This document shows, piece after piece, positions 36,871 through 40,228 of a DNA stretch of 40,228 nucleotides (its first letter is position 1; each line of letters starts with the position of its first letter). The stretch comes from Actinomycetes bacterium (GTDB taxonomy: Bacteria > Actinomycetota > Acidimicrobiia > Acidimicrobiales > Bog-793), in NCBI GenBank assembly GCA_021791795.1, contig JAJYVX010000002.1:21841-62068 (forward strand), given 5' to 3'. The notes under the pieces are model-generated. The model searched no databases, was not told the origin of the DNA, and saw only the letters and a program-made list of their open reading frames with translations. Both the position numbers and the translations under genes were made by a program.

Positions 36871-36900
36871 TTGCGTAAGAAACAATTGTTCTGCTACTCT
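36871..36900 (+). promoter_or_regulatory. Candidate yceI promoter
   Basis: -35 TTGCGT (36871-36876), 18 nt, -10 TACTCT (36895-36900). The AACAATTGTT palindrome occupies the spacer. The predicted leader is about 64 nt. Confidence 0.45.
36881..36890. promoter_or_regulatory. Candidate MarR operator palindrome
   Basis: AACAATTGTT is a perfect 10 bp palindrome inside the yceI promoter spacer and at the -35 of marR, so one bound dimer could block both promoters. It is AT-rich in a very GC-rich setting, as is usual for MarR sites. Confidence 0.5.
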
Positions 36901-36925
36901 GATTGCACAAGCAAATGTCGTTCAA

Positions 36926-36946
36926 GCAACTTGTCAGGCAACTTGT
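36926..36946 (+). repeat. Direct repeat GCAACTTGT in the yceI leader
   Basis: GCAACTTGT occurs at 36926 and again at 36938 (12 bp period), with an inverted partner ACAAG at 36907-36911. It may be a second regulator site downstream of the predicted start. Confidence 0.45.
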
Positions 36947-36970
36947 GACATCTCGAAACGGAGGCAGTAG

Positions 36971-37555
36971 GTGAGCAGCACGGCAGCTGAGAAAGAGACA
37001 AGAGAGCTGGCGGGGTTGACGATCCCCGGCCCGGGCACGTTCAGCATCGACGTCACGCACAGTCACGTCGGCTTCGTGGTACGGCACATGAAGGTCGCGA
37101 AGGTGCGCGGCCAGTTCACCGACTACGCGGGCACGATCGTCCTTGCAGAGGACCCCCTCGAGTCGTCGGTCGACGTCGCGGTGCGGACGGCGAGCGTCGA
37201 CACGCGGGAGGAGAACAGGGACAACCACCTGCGCTCCGGTGACTTCTTCGAAAGCGACACGCATCCCGAGATGAGCTTCAGGAGCACCAAGCTCGAGCAC
37301 GTCGGCGAGAACGAGCTCCGGCTCACGGGCGATCTCACGATCAAGGCAGTGACGAAGCCCATCACTCTCGACGTCGAGTTCGACGGCGTCGTGCAGGACC
37401 CGTATGGCAACGAGCGGATCGGGTTCTCCGCAAAGGGCGAGCTCGACCGGTTCGACTACGGCCTCACCTGGAACGCCGCCCTAGAAGCGGGCGGCCTCGT
37501 GGTCAGCCGCAACGTCGCGATCCAGCTCGAAGTGGAGGCGACGAGAGCCTCCTGA
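36971..37555 (+). CDS. YceI-family polyisoprenoid-binding protein
   Basis: Lipocalin-like beta-barrel that binds polyisoprenoids. It is 194 residues from GTG 36971 with CGGAGG 6 nt upstream. The family pattern is complete: GPGTFSIDVTHSHVGFVVRHMKVAKVRGQF, SVDTREENRDNHLRSGDFFESDTHPEMSFRST, LTGDLTIKAVTKPITLDVEF and a late FSAKGELDRFDYGLTWN. There is no signal peptide, so it is probably cytoplasmic, as in other actinobacterial members. Divergent pairing with a MarR regulator implies inducible expression. A strong hairpin follows its stop. Confidence 0.93.
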   Translation: MSSTAAEKETRELAGLTIPGPGTFSIDVTHSHVGFVVRHMKVAKVRGQFTDYAGTIVLAEDPLESSVDVAVRTASVDTREENRDNHLRSGDFFESDTHPEMSFRSTKLEHVGENELRLTGDLTIKAVTKPITLDVEFDGVVQDPYGNERIGFSAKGELDRFDYGLTWNAALEAGGLVVSRNVAIQLEVEATRAS

Positions 37556-37569
37556 AGAACCCGAGGGAA

Positions 37570-37596
37570 CCCGGTGGCGGACCTTCCGCCGCCGGG
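37570..37596 (+). terminator. yceI terminator hairpin
   Basis: CCCGGTGGCGGA, loop CCT, TCCGCCGCCGGG: a 12-pair stem with one T:G wobble, 14 nt past the yceI stop. There is no T-tract. Confidence 0.6.
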
Positions 37597-37623
37597 GTCC
37601 CAACCCCGCTCTGAGCCATTCGG

Positions 37624-37629
37624 TACGCT
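37624..37629 (+). promoter_or_regulatory. Candidate -10 element for the GGDEF gene
   Basis: TACGCT ends 7 nt before ATG 37637, the leaderless layout seen at several other genes here. No Shine-Dalgarno sequence is present. Confidence 0.4.
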
Positions 37630-37636
37630 CCCGGCC

Positions 37637-38995
37637 ATGCCGCCAAAAGATAGGGACTCCTCCCCCGACCAGTCGCGTTCGGCTGGCTACCTCGAGGGGG
37701 TCCTCGCGTCGCTCCCGGCTGCCCTCCTGGTCATCGACTCGAACGGGACGATCACCTATGCGAGCGGCCAGTTGAACAGGATGGGTTCGCGCACCCCGGG
37801 CTCGCTCAAGGGCGCTGCGATCGGCACTCTCGTCACGCCCGAGGATCGTGAGGCCGTCGACCAGCTCATCAAGCTCGCAGCGGCGAGGGCCGAAGGCCAG
37901 ATGGTCGGCCCCGTCCGCGTCTCCTACGTCGACGAGGTGAGGGGCCCGCGCGTGACCCAGGCGTGGGGTCTCAACAGGTCGGCCGACCAGAGCATCGGCG
38001 GGGTGATCCTGCTCATGCTGCCCGAGTCCTCCTACGAGCGGTTCGATCAGGTGCTGGAGTCGATATCGCTCGGGGCCACCCTAGAAGAGACGTTCGCTGC
38101 TCTGGCAGAGGCCCTGCGCTACCCGCCCGCCGAAGCGGAGTGCTTCTTCCTCGCTCCGGCCCGTGACGACCGCGGCGTGCTCCGCGCGCCTGACATCCAG
38201 CAGGTGCCGGGGCCACCTTCTGCCGGACCCTGGGACGACGTCTGGGCCGGTGCTCATGTCGTCTCGCACGACAACCTGACAGTGCTCTCGCCCGCTCTCC
38301 AGACGGCCGCCCGGGCGGCTGGCTTCCATGCCGTCTCGGCGTTCGGCGTTCACCAGCGGGCCGACGGGCGCTACGACGCGTGCCTCGTCATGTGGCGGCG
38401 GGAGGAGGGCCCGATGAGCGGGTTCGCAGCTGCCAACGCGCAGCGCGCCATCGCCATCGCTTCGCTCGCCATGTCCCATGCAGCCGAGGAAGCCGGCCTC
38501 AAGGAGGCGACGCAACGGGACTCGCTGACGGGGCTCGCGAGCAGGACCGGTTTCTTCGAGCTGTTGGAAGCGCGCGTGAGGGCAGGTGAGCAGTCGGCGA
38601 TCCTCTACATAGACCTCGACGGCTTCCGGCAGGTGAACGAGACCCTCGGGCACCTGGCCGGAGACGCGGTGCTCCGCGTCTCCGCTCGCCGGCTCGCCTC
38701 GGTCATGCGGCCGACCGACGACCTCGCCCGCCTCAGCGACGACGAGTTCGTCGTCCTCTGCAGCGGGAGCGTCACCGAAGAGCAAGTGGGTGCGATCGCA
38801 GAGCGGATCATCGCTAGTCTGTCGCGTCCTCTCGCCGTCGCCGACGGCGAGACGGTCAACATCGGAGCGAGCGTCGGCGCGGTGCTCGATCTGCCGGTGG
38901 GGACGCCCGCGGATGCCCTGCTTGCGAAGGCCGACCATGCCCTTTACCGCGCCAAGCTGAAAGGACCTGGTCAGTGGGTAGTGGCAACGGATTGA
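37637..38995 (+). CDS. PAS-GGDEF domain protein with degenerate active site
   Basis: A 452-residue cytoplasmic signalling protein. I start it at ATG 37637, where a TANNNT box is 7 nt upstream; the track start lies inside the yceI terminator. A PAS-like domain (about 15-130, LPAALLVIDSNGTITYASGQLNRMG) is followed by a probable GAF-like region (about 140-285). The GGDEF domain follows (about 300-452: QRDSLTGLASRTGFFELLEAR, ILYIDLDGFRQVNETLGHLAGDAVL). The signature reads SDDEF instead of GGDEF, so both glycines are lost and cyclase activity is doubtful. The inhibitory c-di-GMP site RxxD is intact exactly 5 residues upstream (RPTD). It may act as a c-di-GMP receptor. Confidence 0.88.
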   Translation: MPPKDRDSSPDQSRSAGYLEGVLASLPAALLVIDSNGTITYASGQLNRMGSRTPGSLKGAAIGTLVTPEDREAVDQLIKLAAARAEGQMVGPVRVSYVDEVRGPRVTQAWGLNRSADQSIGGVILLMLPESSYERFDQVLESISLGATLEETFAALAEALRYPPAEAECFFLAPARDDRGVLRAPDIQQVPGPPSAGPWDDVWAGAHVVSHDNLTVLSPALQTAARAAGFHAVSAFGVHQRADGRYDACLVMWRREEGPMSGFAAANAQRAIAIASLAMSHAAEEAGLKEATQRDSLTGLASRTGFFELLEARVRAGEQSAILYIDLDGFRQVNETLGHLAGDAVLRVSARRLASVMRPTDDLARLSDDEFVVLCSGSVTEEQVGAIAERIIASLSRPLAVADGETVNIGASVGAVLDLPVGTPADALLAKADHALYRAKLKGPGQWVVATD

Positions 38996-39819
38996 CGAGG
39001 GGGGTCGCGGCGGCTGTTCGCTCGCTTGACACTCCCGCCGAAGGGACCGAAGGTCTGCCGGCCGGCGTCTCGGGGCGGCCGTCCCTGCTGGCCAAGACGT
39101 GCGCCGCGCCGAGAAGGGCCACGGAGGCGGCGCCGTCCCGCAAGCTTGCTCGCTCGACGTCCCTCGTCACGGCCGGAGTTCTTCTTGCCGGTCTCTTCCT
39201 CGCAGCGTGCGGCGGCGCCCCGACCTCGAGCTCGAACGGCATCGCGAGCAAATCGCCCGACCAGATCGCCTCGTCGGCGGCCTCTGTGATCCGCAAGGCG
39301 AAGTCGGTGCACCTGATCGGCTCGTACAGCGGCAGCACGCTCGATGTGTACCTCTACTCGAACGGAGACGTCTCCGGCTCGGTGTCGAAGTCCGGGTTGT
39401 CCTTTGACATCCTCACCATCCATACCTCGGCCACATACGTGAAGGCGTCGGCCTCCTTCTGGGAGCACGGGGCCAACGTCCCCGCCGCGACGGCGTCAGG
39501 CTTCAACAACAAGTGGGTGAAGCTCCCCGGAAGCACCCTCTCGCCTCCCGGCGTCTTCACCATCGCCTCGCTCGCCTCTGCGCTGAGCAGCCACAAGGGC
39601 AAGCTGAGCAAGGTCGGGACGAAGACCATCGACGGCCAGAGCGTGGTCGGTGTCCACTCGACGGTCGGCGGGACGATGTGGATAGCCACGACCGGGACCC
39701 CCTACCCGGTCGAGCTGACGGCGCCGAGCGGCACGGGCTCCATCACCCTGAGCGGATGGAACCAGTCGAGCGCGCCGAGCGCGCCGGCCCACGCCATCCC
39801 GCTTCCGAGCATCGGCTGA
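38974..39819 (+). CDS. Putative lipoprotein, LppX/LprG-like
   Basis: A 281-residue exported lipoprotein of uncertain function. Residues 57-79 form a lipoprotein signal: RKLARS, then VTAGVLLAGLFLAAC with a lipobox ending in Cys 79. The mature part (SPDQIASSAASVIRKAKSVHLIGSYS, YLYSNGDVSGSVSKSG, FNNKWVKLPGS, GTKTIDGQSVVGVHS, YPVELTAPSGTGSITLSGWN) has the plan of the LppX/LprG/LolA-like lipid-binding fold. The only standard start is GTG 38974, with AAAGGA 8 nt upstream. It overlaps the GGDEF gene by 22 bp and leaves about 55 residues before the signal, unusually long for a lipoprotein. Confidence 0.75.
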   Translation: MGSGNGLTRGVAAAVRSLDTPAEGTEGLPAGVSGRPSLLAKTCAAPRRATEAAPSRKLARSTSLVTAGVLLAGLFLAACGGAPTSSSNGIASKSPDQIASSAASVIRKAKSVHLIGSYSGSTLDVYLYSNGDVSGSVSKSGLSFDILTIHTSATYVKASASFWEHGANVPAATASGFNNKWVKLPGSTLSPPGVFTIASLASALSSHKGKLSKVGTKTIDGQSVVGVHSTVGGTMWIATTGTPYPVELTAPSGTGSITLSGWNQSSAPSAPAHAIPLPSIG

Positions 39820-39843
39820 CATCACATCGCGCCGGGCGTGATA

Positions 39844-39849
39844 TAGCGT
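39844..39849 (+). promoter_or_regulatory. Candidate -10 element for the terminal lipoprotein gene
   Basis: TAGCGT lies 9 nt before ATG 39859, with no Shine-Dalgarno sequence between. Confidence 0.35.
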
Positions 39850-39858
39850 CGCCCGCCT

Positions 39859-40228
39859 ATGAGTCGCGGCCGCCGTCAGTCGTTGGCGGCCGTGACCCTC
39901 CTCCTCGTGCTGGCCTTGACCGCGGCGGCATGCACGTCCTCGCCGGCGACGGTGCACACGAGCGGCGAGGTCGTCACCGGAGGACCGACCGGCACGTACC
40001 TCGTGCCGCCCGGGATCCACAAGATCAAGCACGTCATCCTCGTCATGCAGGAGAACAGGTCCTTCGACAGCTACTTCGGCACCTTCCCAGGGGCTGACGG
40101 CCTCAAGTTCAAGAACGGGCGCCCGGTCGCCTGCGTGCCCGACCCTCACCTCCACCACTGCGTCCGGCCGTTCCACGACACGGCTGACCTCAACGGCGGT
40201 GGGCCCCACGGGTATGTGGAGGCCGTCT
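39859..40228 (+). CDS. Phospholipase C/acid phosphatase-family lipoprotein (partial, 5' end)
   Basis: The gene runs off the window; about 123 residues are visible, and the ORF track lacks it because no stop is present. The product starts SRGRRQSLAAVTLLLVLALTAAAC, a lipoprotein signal with lipobox TAAAC near residue 25. After a short linker comes IHKIKHVILVMQENRSFDSYFGTFPGADG, the N-terminal signature of the phosphoesterase family (phospholipase C, acid phosphatase AcpA), including the ENRSFD metal-binding segment. The enzyme would act on phosphoesters at the outer face of the membrane. Its exact substrate and the catalytic C-terminus are outside the window. Confidence 0.85.
   Translation, partial: MSRGRRQSLAAVTLLLVLALTAAACTSSPATVHTSGEVVTGGPTGTYLVPPGIHKIKHVILVMQENRSFDSYFGTFPGADGLKFKNGRPVACVPDPHLHHCVRPFHDTADLNGGGPHGYVEAV

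Noticed and set aside
36847-36885. TTG 36885 as the marR start
   Set aside because: It lies inside the palindrome and ahead of a TANNNT box correctly spaced for GTG 36846.

Overview
The window is a 40 kb stretch of GC-rich chromosome with tightly packed genes, many GTG or TTG starts and frequent 1-4 bp stop/start overlaps. CarD, ClpC, the GpgS-type glucosyl-3-phosphoglycerate synthase, a DUF3263 protein, a Mce-type ATPase and HrcA/CIRCE control of groEL together point to an actinobacterium. A deep-branching class such as Acidimicrobiia is my inference; there is no rRNA here to settle it. I see no prophage, insertion sequence, CRISPR array, tRNA or rRNA. The gene content is mostly core metabolism and housekeeping.

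Layout. 1-2.6 kb: end of panC, then coaX and lysS (CoA synthesis and lysyl-tRNA). 2.7-4.9 kb: a NatA/NatB-like ABC exporter. 5.0-6.0 kb (minus): long-chain polyprenyl diphosphate synthase, divergent from clpC. 6.3-13.9 kb (plus): clpC, radA, carD, ispD, ispF and an rlmB-type rRNA methyltransferase with a long repetitive disordered N-terminus. 14.0-15.8 kb: GNAT acetyltransferase and EamA transporter. 15.9-19.9 kb (minus): NUDIX, GNAT and alpha/beta hydrolase in an overlapping operon, then gltA and pdxH. 20.0-24.6 kb (minus): groEL behind two CIRCE operators, hemQ-larE coupled by a stop/start overlap, a tiny glycine-rich ORF and an orphan MlaF/Mkl-type ATPase. 24.8-26.0 kb: MFS transporter. 26.0-27.6 kb (minus): a threonine-synthase-like PLP enzyme and an overlapping MoaD/ThiS-type sulfur carrier, preceded by a SAM riboswitch. 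27.7-30.8 kb: gpgS and otsA, convergent with otsB behind a DUF3263 gene. 31.1-33.5 kb: ccdA and an amidase. 33.5-36.2 kb (minus): aconitase. 36.4-37.6 kb: divergent marR/yceI. 37.6-39.0 kb: degenerate GGDEF protein. 39.0-40.2 kb: two lipoproteins, the last a truncated phospholipase C/acid phosphatase-family protein.

The most interesting system is the SAM-riboswitch-controlled pair at 26.0-27.6 kb. It would usually be annotated threonine synthase plus MoaD/ThiS protein. A SAM aptamer in its leader and a partner sulfur carrier argue instead for homocysteine/methionine synthesis by sulfur-carrier-dependent sulfhydrylation of O-phosphohomoserine. The carrier ends in GGAL, so it should need proteolytic trimming before activation.

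A second theme is transcription. At many genes a TANNNT hexamer lies 6-9 nt before the start codon (natA, idsA, radA, NUDIX, gpgS, marR, GGDEF and the final lipoprotein). This is the layout of leaderless mRNAs. Other genes (carD, gltA, groEL, acnA, yceI) have clear Shine-Dalgarno sequences. Several short tandem repeats also sit at gene starts (rlmB, otsA, hemQ).
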